Part shown: positions 34,691 to 43,502 of the stretch, piece by piece
Position numbering within the stretch: position 1 is the first letter of the stretch
How the letters are laid out: each line of letters starts with the position of its first letter
Assembly (NCBI GenBank): GCA_018380195.1
Contig: JAGZUC010000014.1
Span: forward strand, 21,940-85,939
Source: Collinsella sp.
Lineage (GTDB): Bacteria > Actinomycetota > Coriobacteriia > Coriobacteriales > Coriobacteriaceae
Length of the DNA: 64,000 nt
Direction of reading: 5' to 3'
Notes under the pieces: model-generated
What the model saw: only the letters and a program-made list of their open reading frames with translations
Told to the model about the DNA's origin: nothing
Databases searched by the model: none
Position numbers and translations under genes: made by a program

Positions 34691-35488
34691 ATGGGTCTTG
34701 AGGGAATCAAGCTGATTGCATGCGATTTGGACGGCACGTTGCTGCATCCGGGGGAGCGCGAGCCGCGTTCCGAGGCCTTTGAGCTTATCGATGAGCTGCA
34801 TCGTCGCGGTATCGTGTTTATGCCGGCGAGCGGTCGCCAATATGCGAGCCTGCGCTACCTGTTTGCCCCGGTGGCCGATGAGCTTGGCTACGTGTGCGAG
34901 AACGGCGCCCTGGTCATGAGCGAGGGACGTGCCGTGGTCAAGCGCGCCATGGAGCGCGATCTGGCCATGGATATCGCGAATGCCGTGGTTGCGTATCCTC
35001 ATGCCGACGTAACCTTGTCGTGCGAGGGACACCTCTACACCATGAGCGGCAACGACGCGTTTGTCGACCACCTGCGTTATGAGGTCCATTGCGACGTAGC
35101 GGTGGTTGACCGTCCCGAAGACATTGACGAGGACGTCATTAAGATCGCGTTCCAGACGTCCGAGGCCGAGCAGCCGGCGGCGCTGGAGCATTTTGAGCGC
35201 CACTTTAGCGATCGAGTCGATGTCATGACATCGGGAACCGAATGGACGGACTTTATCGGTTTTGGTTCGGGCAAGGGTTCCGCACTTGCCGACTACGGTC
35301 GCGCCCTGGGGATTTCGCCCGATGAGATGATGGCGTTTGGCGACAACGAGAACGATCGCGACATGCTTAACGTCGTGGGCCATCCCTATCTGATGGAGAA
35401 CTGCAACCCCACAATGCGCGGCATCAACGACCGCGTCCGTTACGTGCGCACGGTCGAAGAAGAACTGCGCCGTCTGCTCGCCGTGTAG
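34691..35488 (+). CDS. HAD-superfamily Cof-type phosphatase
   Basis: A 265-residue HAD hydrolase, Cof/YidA subfamily. Motif I CDLDGTLL (about 11-18) contains the nucleophile and acid/base Asp, motif II Ser is in MPASGRQ, and motifs III/IV are KGSALADYG and FGDNENDRDML. The type C2 cap lies between about 85 and 195. Such enzymes dephosphorylate sugar phosphates or flavin/pyridoxal phosphates; the substrate is not deducible. Three further HAD or PfkB genes appear at the right end of the window but are unrelated in position. Confidence 0.9.
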   Translation: MGLEGIKLIACDLDGTLLHPGEREPRSEAFELIDELHRRGIVFMPASGRQYASLRYLFAPVADELGYVCENGALVMSEGRAVVKRAMERDLAMDIANAVVAYPHADVTLSCEGHLYTMSGNDAFVDHLRYEVHCDVAVVDRPEDIDEDVIKIAFQTSEAEQPAALEHFERHFSDRVDVMTSGTEWTDFIGFGSGKGSALADYGRALGISPDEMMAFGDNENDRDMLNVVGHPYLMENCNPTMRGINDRVRYVRTVEEELRRLLAV

Positions 35489-35494
35489 GTTTTC

Positions 35495-35558
35495 GGGACA
35501 TCCTAGAAATCTACTTTTTGCTGCAGCGTGCGGAAAGGTGGATTTTAAAGCATGTCCC
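35495..35558. repeat. Hairpin between convergent HAD and PerR-like genes
   Basis: Imperfect arms beginning GGGACAT and ending ATGTCCC continue inward with AAATCTACTTTT / AAAGGTGGATTT. Located between convergent genes, it could serve as a bidirectional terminator; the inner A/T tracts would supply U-runs on either strand. Confidence 0.7.
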
Positions 35559-35564
35559 AAACAT

Positions 35565-35945
35565 CTACCAGCAGTCGGGGCAGAGACCCTCGAAGATGGT
35601 GTAGTGCGACGTGACGTGCCAGCCGATTTGCTCGGATGCCTTGGCGTCGAGCTGGGCATCGAAGGGGAGTGGTACGTCGATGACGCGGCTGCACGAGGTG
35701 CAGATGATATGCGCATGCGGCTCGATCGTGCGATCGAAGCGGCTGCCGCCCGGCGTCTTGATGGAGAGAATCTCGCCGGCGTCGGCCAAGAGATTGAGGT
35801 TGCGGTAGACCGTGCCGCGGCTGATTTTGTCATCCTGCGCGCGCACGACGTTGTAGATTTCGTCGGCGGTGGGATGGTTATAGCTTTGGCGCACGGCGTC
35901 AAGAACCAGCTTTCGCTGCCTGGTATTCCTTCTTTGCACCGCCAT
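35565..35945 (-). CDS. Fur-family regulator, PerR-like
   Basis: A 126-residue Fur-family repressor. The winged helix is at about 8-75 (NTRQRKLVLDAVRQSYNHPTADEIYNVVR, then ISRGTVYRNLNLLADAGEILSI). The dimer/metal domain has PHAHIICTSC and a terminal CPDCW, i.e. both CxxC pairs of the structural zinc site. The HAHIIC order resembles PerR or iron-type Fur. The gene ends almost directly after CPDCW, so the protein is shorter than Fur. A palindrome at 35979-35996 upstream may be its own operator. Confidence 0.86.
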   Translation of the reverse strand: MAVQRRNTRQRKLVLDAVRQSYNHPTADEIYNVVRAQDDKISRGTVYRNLNLLADAGEILSIKTPGGSRFDRTIEPHAHIICTSCSRVIDVPLPFDAQLDAKASEQIGWHVTSHYTIFEGLCPDCW

Positions 35946-35978
35946 GCGCCTCGCCTCTTTTCTATCAACGGTCGTAGG

Positions 35979-35996
35979 TAAATGATACCGTATTTA
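35979..35996 (-). promoter_or_regulatory. Putative operator/-10 of the PerR-like gene
   Basis: TAAATGATACCGTATTTA is an AT-rich dyad (TAAAT/ATTTA) and, read on the minus strand, contains TATCAT, a usable -10. The overlap suggests autoregulation; the site is not a textbook Per box. Confidence 0.4.
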
Positions 35997-36006
35997 GCAC
36001 ACAATA

Positions 36007-36417
36007 CTAATAACGAGGCGTGAAACCGTCTTCATTGGCAAGTGGGGCTCGGGCCTGGGCGTCTACGAGGCGAAAACGCGTTCCCATACGCTCGTAGGAG
36101 GCATGAAGCGCCTCGAGATGAGATAGGATATTTGCCGGAGCCCCCTGTATCTCCATCTCGACTGAGCCGTCTTCCATGTTACGCACCCAGCCGGTGAGCG
36201 CGCGTGCCTGCGCGAGGTTGGTGTTGGTAAAGCGAAAGCCAACGCCCTGGACTTGCCCCGCCCAGTGCAGGAAATAGCGCAGGGGAGTGTCTTGAGTGGC
36301 CTCGTCGCTTGCGAGCACAGTAAGCCTGCGGCGCAGCTCGAGCTCGACGTTTGATGGTTTTTGAGGCTCTCGACTGCCGCCGGTGACGCTGGAGAAGAAC
36401 GTATCGAAGAGGCCCAT
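36007..36417 (-). CDS. Acylphosphatase
   Basis: A 136-residue protein with a C-terminal acylphosphatase domain: WAGQVQGVGFRFTN carries the phosphate-binding loop and catalytic Arg, and LTGWVRNMEDGSVEMEIQGAP contains the catalytic Asn. About 45 residues precede the domain, longer than the classic 90-residue enzyme. It hydrolyses acyl phosphates such as acetyl or carbamoyl phosphate. The ATG at 36417 lies two bases after the stop of the upstream oxidoreductase gene, suggesting co-transcription. Confidence 0.88.
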   Translation of the reverse strand: MGLFDTFFSSVTGGSREPQKPSNVELELRRRLTVLASDEATQDTPLRYFLHWAGQVQGVGFRFTNTNLAQARALTGWVRNMEDGSVEMEIQGAPANILSHLEALHASYERMGTRFRLVDAQARAPLANEDGFTPRY

Positions 36418-36419
36418 CG

Positions 36420-37526
36420 CTATGCCTGCTTGCCTGCGTCGGCCGGGAAGGTAATGCCGGCCTGCTGGCGCACGGCATCCATGATACGCAGTGAGACGAG
36501 TGTGACATCGCGGTAGTGGCCAAGCTCGTGGCGTCCTGCCGGGGTCTCCCAAATCTCTTCCTTAACGTTATCGATGCCGCCGATGGCGGTGATAAAGTCT
36601 GTGAGTTCGTATTCCATAGTGTTGCTCGATTTGGGCAGGTCGAGCACGCGGCCGTTGTCGCCCTGTTCGCGCGGTGCCTCGGTCGCCGAGCCGCGTACGA
36701 CATCGCCGCGATAGTCGATGCGGACGTTGCGGGGCGTGGACAGATGGTCGATCTGGATAGTGCCACGCTCGCCTTCGATCTGCGAGGGCAACAGGTCATT
36801 CGTAATTTTGGAGTGCGCGAGCTCGACGGAGATCCGGCCACCGCCGTAGCTGGCGAGGATGGAACCGCAGCCGTCGATGGGGCCGTGCGTGAGCTGTCGC
36901 GTGGTGGGGTCGAGCAGAGTAGTCATGCTCGTAAGGCCGGAGGGCATGCCGAAAATCTCGACCATGGGCTCGACGGCGTAGACGCCAATGTCCATGAGGG
37001 AACCCGATGCCATATTGCAGTCGAAGATATTGGTGGCGCGTCCCGCGAGAATCTCGTTGTAGCGCGAGGAATACTTGCCAAAGCGCAATGAGGCGCGGCG
37101 GATGGGGGCGATCTCGCCCAGGGCGTCCTCGATGGCGTGGAAGGCGGGATCGTGGAGGGGACGCATGGCCTCGAGGGCCACGACACCTGCTGCCTCGGCG
37201 GCGCGGAAGACTTCCAGCGCCTGCGCTTCGGTGGCGCAGAAGGGTTTCTCGACGATGACGTGCTTGCCACCGGCGATGCAGGCAAGGGCCTGCCCGTAGT
37301 GAAGTGCGTTAGGGCTGCCGATATAGACGGCGTCGACGTCGGCGGCTGCCGCAAGCTCATCGAGTGACGTAAAGTTTCGCTCGCCACCGCGCTCGGCGGT
37401 AAAGGCGGTACCGCGATTGGCGTCGCGTGAAAGCGTGCCCACAAACGCGGCTTGGTCGTTGGCGTTGACGACTTGGATAAAGTCGTCGGTGATCATGGAT
37501 GTGCCGATGGTCGCGATGCGCAGCAT
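36420..37526 (-). CDS. Gfo/Idh/MocA-family oxidoreductase
   Basis: NAD(P)-dependent oxidoreductase of 368 residues. The N-terminal Rossmann fold starts MLRIATIGTSMITDDF; the EKP signature with the catalytic Lys is in HVIVEKPFC near 95. The C-terminal alpha/beta domain includes GSLMDIGVYAVEPM. Substrates in this family are sugars, inositols or trans-dihydrodiols; the actual one cannot be told. AAGGGGG precedes the ATG at 37526. Confidence 0.9.
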   Translation of the reverse strand: MLRIATIGTSMITDDFIQVVNANDQAAFVGTLSRDANRGTAFTAERGGERNFTSLDELAAAADVDAVYIGSPNALHYGQALACIAGGKHVIVEKPFCATEAQALEVFRAAEAAGVVALEAMRPLHDPAFHAIEDALGEIAPIRRASLRFGKYSSRYNEILAGRATNIFDCNMASGSLMDIGVYAVEPMVEIFGMPSGLTSMTTLLDPTTRQLTHGPIDGCGSILASYGGGRISVELAHSKITNDLLPSQIEGERGTIQIDHLSTPRNVRIDYRGDVVRGSATEAPREQGDNGRVLDLPKSSNTMEYELTDFITAIGGIDNVKEEIWETPAGRHELGHYRDVTLVSLRIMDAVRQQAGITFPADAGKQA

Positions 37527-37599
37527 ACGTCCCCCTTGCGTTGTTTGGTCTACAGGATGAGTGTAGCGCGTGGGGATATAAAGCTGCGCGAAAACGCTA

Positions 37600-38085
37600 T
37601 TACAGGTCGCTCTCGTTAAAGCCGGTGTCGATATCGAGGTTGCTGCCGTCGGCCGCCGTGGTTGCGAGCTCATCGCAGCGCTCGTTGAGCTCGTGGCCGG
37701 CGTGACCCTTAACCCAGATGAACTCAACCTTGTGCTTACTTTTGGCGGTGAGTAGGCGCTCCCACAGGTCGCGGTTCTTGACGGGCTGCTTGTTGGCGGT
37801 TTTCCATCCGCGCTTTTTCCAGCCGTCGATCCAGTGCTTGTTGAAGGCGTTGACGACGTACTGCGAATCGGAATGGACTTCGACCTCGCAGGGGCGGTTG
37901 AGCGCCTCGAGCGCCACGATGACCGCCATGAGTTCCATACGGTTGTTGGTGGTCTTGGCGTAGCCGCGTGAAAGCTCGGAGGTGAAGGTCTTGCCGGCGG
38001 GGTTGGTGTATTTGAGTACGGCGCCGTAGCCGCCGCGTCCCGGATTTGATCGGGCCGAGCCGTCGGTGTAGATGATGACCTTCAC
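37600..38085 (-). CDS. rnhA: Ribonuclease HI
   Basis: RNase HI of 161 residues that removes RNA from RNA-DNA hybrids. The DEDD metal residues are visible: Asp in YTDGSARSNPG (about residue 8), Glu in NNRMELMAV, Asp in HSDSQYV and Asp in NERCDELA. The basic handle segment is GWKKRGWKTANKQPVKNRDLW. GTG at 38085 follows AAAGGA; an ATG two bases upstream is out of frame. Confidence 0.93.
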   Translation of the reverse strand: MKVIIYTDGSARSNPGRGGYGAVLKYTNPAGKTFTSELSRGYAKTTNNRMELMAVIVALEALNRPCEVEVHSDSQYVVNAFNKHWIDGWKKRGWKTANKQPVKNRDLWERLLTAKSKHKVEFIWVKGHAGHELNERCDELATTAADGSNLDIDTGFNESDL

Positions 38086-38184
38086 ATGGTTCCTTTCGTT
38101 GGGTACGTTTCGTGTGAGTGACCATTGTAGCGCCATGCCCGCCGGGGGCTAGCAATCTACGATTTCTACCCCGTCTTCCGACAG

Positions 38185-39087
38185 TTAGTTGGCATGGATG
38201 ATGCGGTTGAGCTCGTCGAGGTATTGCTGCAAGAGGGGAGAGGGCTTGCGCCCGTCGTGCATGATATAGCCTACGTGCATCGTTGGGGCGTCTGCTAACG
38301 GGATCGATGCCATACCCCATTGCATTTCATTGGAGAGGACACCGGTCGACAGGGTGTAGCCGTTCGACGTGATAAGTAAGTTGGTAAGTGTTCCGCGGTC
38401 CGAGATTCGTATGTTGCGGTCGCAAGGGATATAGCTAAAAGGTTCCTCGGCGTAATAGAAGGAGTTCGAGGTGCCTTGCTCAAAGCTGTAGCGCGTATAT
38501 GGTGTGAGGTCGGCAAGGGACAGCTGCGGGCGGCGGGCAAGCGGGTGGCGCTCGCTAACGAAGACGTGGACCGTCGCGTCGAATAGGGGATGGAAGCTCG
38601 CGCGCGCATCGGCAAAAGCCTTCTGCAGAACGCGGACGTTAAAGTCATCCAGATACAGAATGCCGATATCGCTGCGAAACGCACGGACGTCATCGATGAT
38701 CTGCGATGTGGTGGTCTCGCGCATGATGAACTCGAACTTGCTGTCGCGGCAGCGCTCGACCACGTTGACAAAGGCCTCGACCGAAAAGGCGTAGTGCTGG
38801 GCGGAGATGGCGAGACGGGCTTGCGGGGTGCCGCCGTCCTCGTAGCGCGCCTCGAGCATGTCGGCCTGCTCTACGACCTGGCGCGCATAGCCCAAAAGCT
38901 CGGTGCCGTCGTTGGTGAGCGTGACGCCGCGGCTGGAGCGCGTAAAGATCTCCAGGTGGAGCTCCTGTTCCAGGCTTTTGACGGCGTTTGAGATGTTGGA
39001 CTGAGCGGTATAGAGGCGCTGGGCTGCGGCATTGATTGAGCCGGACTCTGCTACGGCGATCAGGAAACGAAGCTGCTGGAGGGTCAT
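38185..39087 (-). CDS. LysR-family transcriptional regulator
   Basis: A 300-residue LysR protein. The N-terminal winged helix-turn-helix is MTLQQLRFLIAVAESGSINAAAQRLYTAQSNISNAVKSLEQEL; the effector-binding domain follows from about 92. It is transcribed away from metY, separated by 274 bases, the usual layout for a LysR factor controlling its neighbour, so sulfur or methionine metabolism is the likely theme (CysB/MetR-like role by inference). ATG at 39087 is better spaced from AAAGG than the ATG at 39096. Confidence 0.9.
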   Translation of the reverse strand: MTLQQLRFLIAVAESGSINAAAQRLYTAQSNISNAVKSLEQELHLEIFTRSSRGVTLTNDGTELLGYARQVVEQADMLEARYEDGGTPQARLAISAQHYAFSVEAFVNVVERCRDSKFEFIMRETTTSQIIDDVRAFRSDIGILYLDDFNVRVLQKAFADARASFHPLFDATVHVFVSERHPLARRPQLSLADLTPYTRYSFEQGTSNSFYYAEEPFSYIPCDRNIRISDRGTLTNLLITSNGYTLSTGVLSNEMQWGMASIPLADAPTMHVGYIMHDGRKPSPLLQQYLDELNRIIHAN

Positions 39088-39245
39088 CGGCGCCATCCTT
39101 TCGAGTGTTATCTATAAAACCGATAACAGGTTAGCGCTTTTAAGTGATTGACCAAGCGAAACAATGCCCGTACTATTCAAAACACACAAAGGCGGTAGGT
39201 AATTAAGCCGACCACGGAACCGGGATGTCAAAGGGAGGACCGCAT

Positions 39246-39299
39246 ATGAACTGCTTGCCAAGACGAATGCCGGGCTCCTGTTTGCGCCCGTTGGCGTGA
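39246..39299 (+). CDS. Short leader peptide upstream of metY
   Basis: An 18-codon frame, too short for routine gene calling, encoding MNCLPRRMPGSCLRPLA. It has an excellent Shine-Dalgarno (AAGGGAGGA at 39231-39239, six bases before ATG). Two Cys and two Met codons lie in 17 residues, and the frame ends 62 bases before metY, a sulfur-assimilation gene. A hairpin with arms CTCCTG and CAGGAG (about 39274-39306) covers its 3' half. The layout fits an attenuator in which ribosome progress through Cys codons sets the fold of the metY leader; this mechanism is inference. Confidence 0.6.
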   Translation: MNCLPRRMPGSCLRPLA

Positions 39300-39361
39300 T
39301 CAGGAGACAGCGACTTACTCTTCTCTTATTTATTTACTTTCGTTCGATCAAGGAGATCATC

Positions 39362-40672
39362 ATGAGCCAGTTCATCAACAACCCCGAGCACACCTTTGGT
39401 TTCGATACCCTGCAGCTTCATGTTGGCCAGGAGAGCGCCGACCCCGCATCCGACTCCCGCGCCGTGCCTATCTACCAGACCACGAGCTATGTGTTCCGCA
39501 ACTCCCAGCACGCCGCCGACCGCTTTGGTCTTGCCGACGCCGGTAACATCTACGGTCGTCTGACCAACTCCACCCAAGGCGTCTTCGAGGACCGCATTGC
39601 CGCGCTCGAGGGCGGCGTGGCGGGTCTTGCCGTCGCCTCCGGTGCTGCTGCCATCACCTATACCCTGCAGGCTCTTGCCCAGGCCGGTGACCACGTGGTC
39701 GCCCAGAAGACCATCTACGGCGGTTCCTACAACCTGCTGGAGCATACGCTCTCCCAGTTTGGCGTCGAGACCACCTTCGTCGATGCCCATAACCTGGACG
39801 AGGTCGAGGGTGCCATCAAGGACAACACCACGGTCATTTACCTCGAGACGCTCGGTAACCCCAACTCCGGTATTCCCAACATCGACGCTATCTCCGAGGT
39901 CGCCAAGAAGCATGGCCTTCCGGTTGTCGTCGATAACACCTTCGGCACCCCGTACCTCTTCCGTCCGCTGGAGCACGGCGCCAACATCGTCGTCCACTCC
40001 GCAACCAAGTTCATCGGCGGCCACGGCACCTCGCTGGGCGGTGTGATTGTCGATGGCGGCAACTTTGACTGGAAGGCGAGCGGCAAGTATGCGCAGATCG
40101 CCGAGCCCAACCCCTCCTACCATGGCGTCTCGTTTGCCGAGGCTGCCGGTCCCGCCGCCTTCGCGACCTATGTCCGCGCCATCCTGCTGCGTGACGAGGG
40201 CGCTTGCATCAGCCCGTTTAACGCCTGGGTCCTGCTCCAGGGCACCGAGACCCTGTCGCTGCGCGTCGACCGCCATGTCGAGAACACCAAGAAGGTCGTT
40301 GAGTTCCTTGCCGGCGACAGCCACGTTGCCAAGGTGAACCACCCGAGCCTGCCCGAGCACCCCGATCACGAGCTCTATCAGAAGTACTTCCCCCGCGGCG
40401 GCGCTTCGATCTTCACCTTCGAGATCAAGGGTGGTCAGGAGGCTGCCTGGAAGTTCATCGACCACCTGCAGGTCTTCTCGCTGCTCGCCAACGTGGCCGA
40501 CGTCAAGTCGCTCGTCGTGCACCCGGCTACCACCACGCACTCCCAGCTCTCTGCCGAGGAGCTTGCCGAGCAGAACATTACGCCCTCCACGATTCGACTT
40601 TCCATCGGTACCGAGAACGCCGAGGACATCATTTGGGATCTGAAGCAGGCCTTTGCCGCACTGGACGAGTAG
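39362..40672 (+). CDS. metY: O-acetylhomoserine sulfhydrylase (aminocarboxypropyltransferase)
   Basis: PLP enzyme of the Cys/Met-metabolism family, 436 residues, the length of O-acetylhomoserine (thiol)-lyases rather than of the shorter MetB/MetC. N-terminus GFDTLQLHVGQESADPASDSRAVPIYQTTSYVF is characteristic; the PLP Lys is in HSATKFIGGHGT near 210. It forms homocysteine from O-acetylhomoserine and sulfide. AAGGAG precedes the ATG at 39362. A LysR gene is divergent and a Cys-codon leader frame lies upstream. Confidence 0.94.
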   Translation: MSQFINNPEHTFGFDTLQLHVGQESADPASDSRAVPIYQTTSYVFRNSQHAADRFGLADAGNIYGRLTNSTQGVFEDRIAALEGGVAGLAVASGAAAITYTLQALAQAGDHVVAQKTIYGGSYNLLEHTLSQFGVETTFVDAHNLDEVEGAIKDNTTVIYLETLGNPNSGIPNIDAISEVAKKHGLPVVVDNTFGTPYLFRPLEHGANIVVHSATKFIGGHGTSLGGVIVDGGNFDWKASGKYAQIAEPNPSYHGVSFAEAAGPAAFATYVRAILLRDEGACISPFNAWVLLQGTETLSLRVDRHVENTKKVVEFLAGDSHVAKVNHPSLPEHPDHELYQKYFPRGGASIFTFEIKGGQEAAWKFIDHLQVFSLLANVADVKSLVVHPATTTHSQLSAEELAEQNITPSTIRLSIGTENAEDIIWDLKQAFAALDE

Positions 40673-40732
40673 GGCGACTTGTGCAAGGACCCCTTGCGAC
40701 TCGATAGGTATAACTGTATAAAATGCCTGCTC

Positions 40733-40773
40733 AAGGCGCCTGTGCGAACAATGGTTGCACAGGCGCCTTTTTT
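40733..40773 (+). terminator. Rho-independent terminator after metY
   Basis: Perfect stem AAGGCGCCTGTGC / GCACAGGCGCCTT (40733-40745, 40757-40769) followed by TTTTTT. Confidence 0.93.
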
Positions 40774-40984
40774 GCATAGAGAGGGCGCAAAAACAGGGTT
40801 TTTGACACGCTTTATGCATTCGAGTTGTGGAAAACTCCTGTTGAGAGGATGTGAGTTTTACGCAATTGACGTGCGCCTTTTAAGTAAAACCGCAGGTCGC
40901 GATTTGCTCGGGGTACTATGCAGCGCGATCGAATCACACGCAGCTCAAACGCAGCAAAAACGCACTACGGAGGTTTCCAGCTAC

Positions 40985-41761
40985 ATGAGGATCGATTCAC
41001 GAAAACCGAAAGCCGCCGCCCTTTCCGCCGCTCTGACCGTGGCACTTTTGGCGGGCGCCGGTGCAACTGATGCCCACGCCGCAACACTGTCCGATACGGT
41101 TGGATCTACGCCGTCCGAGACGACGCTGGTGCAGCCCGTTGACTATCGCGGCGATGGTTATGGTTCCATGCAGGAGTGGAACGCCTCGATGGGGGCCAAG
41201 CGCGATTCCCTGGAGATGCGCGCTCAGATCATCATGAACATGTACGGTGACTATGCCACCGATGACGAGCGCGCTGTGCTGCAGGGCTGTATCGATGGCG
41301 CGGGCAGCCTGTTGACGATGGGGGAGGTCGATGCGAAGTCGACCGAGCTCGATGAGCTGCGCACTGCGCTTGAGGATGCCAAGCGCGAAGCGCTCGAGGC
41401 TGCTGCCGCCGAGGCGGAGGCTGCCGAGGCCGCCCAGGCTTCGTACTACAACGCCGGTTACACTTCGTCCTACGCGTCTGCCGCGTCCTGCGCGAACGGA
41501 TCGGGCCTGACGCGCTCTGCGGGTGTCAATAACTACAACGGGCGCCGCGAGACCTATTACAGCAGCAATGTGCTTTATCACTATCGCACGGGCGAATGGA
41601 CTCAGGATTCTGAGGGCTTTTGGCGCGATTCCGACGGCTATTACGTTGTTGCCGCGGGCGATATGGCCCAGGGCTCGACCTTTACGGGCTCCAAGGGTGA
41701 TTGCAAGGTCTATGACTCCGGCTGCGCTGCCGGAACCACCGACTACTACACCGGTTGGTAA
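40985..41761 (+). CDS. Secreted protein with Ala/Glu-rich coiled segment and aromatic C-terminal domain
   Basis: A 258-residue exported protein of unknown function. A signal peptide (basic MRIDSRKPKAAA, hydrophobic LSAALTVALLAGAGA, cleavage after ATDAHA) is clear. Residues about 75-145 are helical and rich in Ala/Glu (AKREALEAAAAEAEAAEAA). The last 80 residues are rich in Tyr, Gly and Ser (RRETYYSSNVLYHYRTGEWTQDSEGF, ending DSGCAAGTTDYYTGW) and resemble, from memory, C-terminal domains of coriobacterial cell-wall-associated proteins. No NlpC/P60 catalytic Cys-His pair could be found. GGAGG precedes the ATG. Confidence 0.78.
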   Translation: MRIDSRKPKAAALSAALTVALLAGAGATDAHAATLSDTVGSTPSETTLVQPVDYRGDGYGSMQEWNASMGAKRDSLEMRAQIIMNMYGDYATDDERAVLQGCIDGAGSLLTMGEVDAKSTELDELRTALEDAKREALEAAAAEAEAAEAAQASYYNAGYTSSYASAASCANGSGLTRSAGVNNYNGRRETYYSSNVLYHYRTGEWTQDSEGFWRDSDGYYVVAAGDMAQGSTFTGSKGDCKVYDSGCAAGTTDYYTGW

Positions 41762-41947
41762 TTTTTCTGCATCACGGATATTTGGCGGACGGGCGTCTTT
41801 ACCGAGCTTTAGGGCAACGTAAGGACGTCCGTTCTATGTATGCGTTTGAGTTAACAGAGCCCTTACCGTGGCGGTACGCTGGGCGAATGGATGCGGAGCA
41901 CACTGGTTCTTGAGAAATAAGGTCTTTCTCTTGGAGGAAGTGGTCTT

Positions 41948-42154
41948 GTGAATGCTCGAGATATTGCCGTTGCCGCCGTCGCGTTGATGCTTGGCTGCCT
42001 TGGTCCCACGGCCGCGCTCGTCGCGGGCATGCAGGGGACATGCGGGGCTGCTCCTATCGTGGTCGGCGTGCTGATCGCGGCCACGCTGCTGGGAAGCGCC
42101 GGTGTTGTCCTTTGTCGCGACGATGAGGACGAGGTTCCGGAGTCGCAACGCTAG
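41948..42154 (+). CDS. Small two-helix membrane protein
   Basis: A 68-residue hydrophobic protein with two predicted membrane helices (about 5-27 and 35-56) and an acidic tail (CRDDEDEVPESQR). GGAGG lies nine bases before the GTG start. No family was recognised. It lies alone in the gap after the secreted protein, downstream of a hairpin at about 41782-41837. Confidence 0.55.
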   Translation: MNARDIAVAAVALMLGCLGPTAALVAGMQGTCGAAPIVVGVLIAATLLGSAGVVLCRDDEDEVPESQR

Positions 42155-42190
42155 CTGTTGTGAGATTGACCGCCGGTCATAGACGAAGAT

Positions 42191-42232
42191 GAAAGCCGCC
42201 GTAAGGGGAGTGCTCCTTGCGGCGGTTTTGCT
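42191..42232 (+). terminator. Rho-independent terminator after the small membrane protein
   Basis: Stem AAGCCGCCGTAAGG / CCTTGCGGCGGTTTT with an 8-base loop and four T; in the other orientation it can also end the convergent PanE-like gene. Confidence 0.82.
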
Positions 42233-42262
42233 GCTAAGGCTGTTGAATGCGGCGCGTTGGCG

Positions 42263-43177
42263 TTACCAGCTTGCCTCGATATCGCGAATGCGCTGATAGA
42301 GCCATTCGTTCTGCGGAACCTGGATATCGTGCTTGGCCGCGAGGCGGCGGACGGTGCCCGCGAACTCCTCGACCTCTGTTTTGCGCTGCGCGATGCGGTC
42401 CTGAGCCATTGAGGGCATACCGGCGGGGTCGATTCCCTCGATGAGGTGCACCATTTGCGTCAGGTCTGCTTCGGTCAGCTCAACGCCCTCGGCGTTGGCA
42501 ACCGCAAGCGTCTCGCGCATGGCGGAGACAAAACAGCGGCGCTGCTCGGAGCCCGGCTCCGTGGCGCTTCCGTAGGTCCCGCCGTAGGCCATGCAGGTCT
42601 GGTTGATGCCGTCGTTGAGCATGAGTTTGGCCCACATGCGGTGCGCAATATCGCGCTCGACGGTATGGGCGATGCCGCAGCGCGTGTAGAGCCCGTCGAT
42701 AGCGGCGACGGTCGCGGGGTCCGTGCCGGCCGCCGCGCCAAAGCGGATCTCGCCCGCATTGGTAAAGGTGAGCGCGCCGTTGAGGAACACGGCGTCCATG
42801 CCCTGGCAGATACCCAGGACGGTATGCTCCCAGCCAAAGCGTTCGGCAATCTTTTGCTCGCTCGTAATGCCGTTGCATAGCGAGGCGATGAGCGTGTTGG
42901 GTCCCACGACGCGCTCCATAGTCTTGAGTGCTTGGTCGAGACCGGTGGTCTTGACTGTCAGGATGACCAGATCGGCGGGCGTCGCCTCGCTGGCGCGGAC
43001 GGACGTGAGATCGCAGGGCTTGCCGTTGACAGTGAGCGCATCGCCCGCGTGACGCTCAAAACGGGTGTCATCCATGATGTATTCGACGGCGTCGTTGCCG
43101 AGCGCCCGGGCGATCATGCTGCCGTAGAGCAGGCCGACGCCGCCCTTGCCGATAAAGGCGACCTTGTTGATCTGCAT
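42263..43177 (-). CDS. Ketopantoate reductase family protein (PanE/ApbA)
   Basis: NADP-dependent 2-ketopantoate-reductase-like enzyme, 304 residues. The Rossmann motif is INKVAFIGKGGVGLLYG at the start; CNGITSEQKIAERFG and the catalytic Lys region MWAKLMLNDGINQTCMAYG fit PanE, and the C-terminal Glu/Ser segment PSMAQDRIAQRKTEVEEFAG is diagnostic. The true substrate may be pantoate precursor or another 2-oxo acid; other pan genes are absent. ATG at 43177 is properly spaced from GGGGAG; the ATG at 43186 is too close. Confidence 0.87.
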   Translation of the reverse strand: MQINKVAFIGKGGVGLLYGSMIARALGNDAVEYIMDDTRFERHAGDALTVNGKPCDLTSVRASEATPADLVILTVKTTGLDQALKTMERVVGPNTLIASLCNGITSEQKIAERFGWEHTVLGICQGMDAVFLNGALTFTNAGEIRFGAAAGTDPATVAAIDGLYTRCGIAHTVERDIAHRMWAKLMLNDGINQTCMAYGGTYGSATEPGSEQRRCFVSAMRETLAVANAEGVELTEADLTQMVHLIEGIDPAGMPSMAQDRIAQRKTEVEEFAGTVRRLAAKHDIQVPQNEWLYQRIRDIEASW

Positions 43178-43502
43178 GTGAATCATCTCCCCATGTAAAA
43201 GGCGCCCGCGTAAGGGGCGCCTGATGGATTGTATGCTGCCAGGGTGATTGGTGGGTGCGCGGGGCGGCTGTTATAAAAAAGAAACGTTTGCCTGGACGCT
43301 ACGCTGCAGGGCAGACCGCAAAGACATGCGCGTGGTCATGCCCGGCTCCTTTCATCGGGCTTTTTGCTGATGTTAAAGCGGTGCCGTGACAGCTCGATTT
43401 CTGCTGCGTTACGATACGTTCTCGATTGCGATTCCACGATGTTTCGGCTGCGTGACCATTGTGTTTCGCCTTGCCGGGGCGCTGATGGCGAAGGGAGGGG
43501 CC

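Noticed and set aside
39088..39361. SAM or other sulfur riboswitch in the metY leader
   Set aside because: The conserved SAM-I core (AGAG...GAGGGA...GGCAACC) is not present; the leader peptide and hairpin explain the sequence better.
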